Assembly: GCF_027620315.1 (NCBI RefSeq)
Contig: NZ_JAPNNL010000077.1
Coordinates: forward strand, 1-32,205
Reading direction: 5' to 3'
DNA from: Nonomuraea corallina
GTDB taxonomy: Bacteria; Actinomycetota; Actinomycetes; Streptosporangiales; Streptosporangiaceae
DNA length: 32,205 nucleotides
In this document: piece after piece, positions 31,794 to 32,205 of the stretch
Layout: each line of letters opens with the position of its first letter
Numbering within the stretch: position 1 is the stretch's first letter
The notes under the pieces: model-generated
What the model saw: the letters and a program-made list of their open reading frames with translations, nothing else
Databases searched by the model: none
What the model was told of the DNA's origin: nothing
Program-made: the position numbers and the translations under genes

Positions 31794-32205
31794 TCATAGG
31801 CGGTACACCCGCCGGGCGTTCCCCGACCCGATCATGTGGGCGACCCTGGCGGCGTCGGCCTCGGCCCACTCCCCCGCGTCCAGCCTGGCCTTCAGCGCCG
31901 CGCCGAGCCCGCACCGGAAGTAGACCGCGCCGAGATGACACGTCTCGGCCAGGCCGCGGCAGCCGGACCCGTACAGCTGCTTGTGGAACGGGGCCAGCTC
32001 CAGCAGCTCGGCCAGCACCCGGGAGGCGCCCGCGGCGGCGTGCGCCAGGGCGAGCCCGACGTCCACGTACACGTGCGGGAAGGCGTGCGCGAGACAGGCG
32101 GCCTCGCGGTGGAAGGGGTAGCAGGTGAGCAGGACGACCGGCACCCCGGCCGGCTGCAGCGCCTTGACGAACCCGGCGAGCGGGGCGGGGCCGGCCAGGT
32201 GCGCC
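31794..32205 (-). CDS. Amidohydrolase C-terminal part, FluG-like (truncated by window edge)
   Basis: The last 136 or so residues of a metal-dependent amidohydrolase (TIM-barrel, amidohydrolase-2/FluG type). The frame is open to the window end on the minus strand, so its start is missing. The visible pattern PVVLLTCYPFHREAACLAHA, FPHVYVDVGLALAH, ELAPFHKQLYGSGCRGLAET is typical of the end of this group (family form: LLHCYPYHREAGYLA, YVDLS, LLYGSDA). The position after YGS, which is Asp in the usual metal ligand motif, is Gly-Cys here (YGSGCRGLAE), so a metal ligand may be altered. The stop is at 31794-31796, 86 bases before the protease gene start on the same strand. Glutamine synthetase-like fusion partners are not visible. 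Confidence 0.75.
   Translation of the reverse strand, partial: AHLAGPAPLAGFVKALQPAGVPVVLLTCYPFHREAACLAHAFPHVYVDVGLALAHAAAGASRVLAELLELAPFHKQLYGSGCRGLAETCHLGAVYFRCGLGAALKARLDAGEWAEADAARVAHMIGSGNARRVYRL

Overview
The window is about 32 kb of very GC-rich DNA with dense, mostly intact genes, typical of an actinomycete chromosome. Gene content (MenE, a HrdB-type sigma factor, the GarA/FtsR/DUF151/MerR/GcvP block, a DUF5999 protein, ThyX) and protein style fit a Streptosporangiaceae-like filamentous actinomycete; that placement is inference from gene content, not a database match. There are no rRNA or tRNA genes, no CRISPR array, no phage or transposase gene. Genes run off both edges: the 3' part of menE on the left and the 3' part of a FluG-type amidohydrolase on the right.

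Left part (1-6311): menE end, a small secreted or anchored protein, a principal-type sigma factor with a pentapeptide repeat tract, a coiled hypothetical protein, a TetR regulator, a DUF5999 protein, a small alpha/beta hydrolase, a small membrane protein and a TPR protein. Centre (6495-19741), nearly all on the minus strand and read right to left: a NarL-type two-component pair, a small membrane protein, trpF, a GNAT protein, a cardiolipin-synthase-like CDP-alcohol transferase, a GDP-mannose-pyrophosphorylase-like protein, then the conserved actinobacterial block garA, ftsR, DUF151 nuclease, MerR regulator, and finally gcvP behind a tandem glycine riboswitch. This block joins control of central nitrogen and glycine metabolism (GarA, GcvP) with cell-division control (FtsR). 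Good sigma-70-type promoters precede garA and the second MerR gene.

Right part (19870-32205): a SAM methyltransferase overlapping an acyl-CoA dehydrogenase gene; facing it, an HSL-type esterase overlapping a crotonase-family gene, preceded by a PuuD-like amidotransferase that lacks its nucleophilic cysteine; a 474-base non-coding stretch with an AT-rich core; a flavohemoglobin; an XRE/MmyB-type regulator with a perfect dyad at its 5' end; an Asp-box propeller protein paired with a MoaD/ThiS-like protein that lacks the usual Gly-Gly end; thyX; a secreted thermolysin-family protease with an extra C-terminal propeller-like part; and the amidohydrolase fragment.

The most unusual theme is short tandem repeats (12-15 base units) at gene edges: inside the sigma factor, across two stop codons, in front of the propeller gene as overlapping palindromes, and at the termini of two proteins. 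Three proteins also look like enzymes that have lost catalytic residues: the PuuD-like protein, the mutase-like half of the pyrophosphorylase, and the crotonase-like protein.
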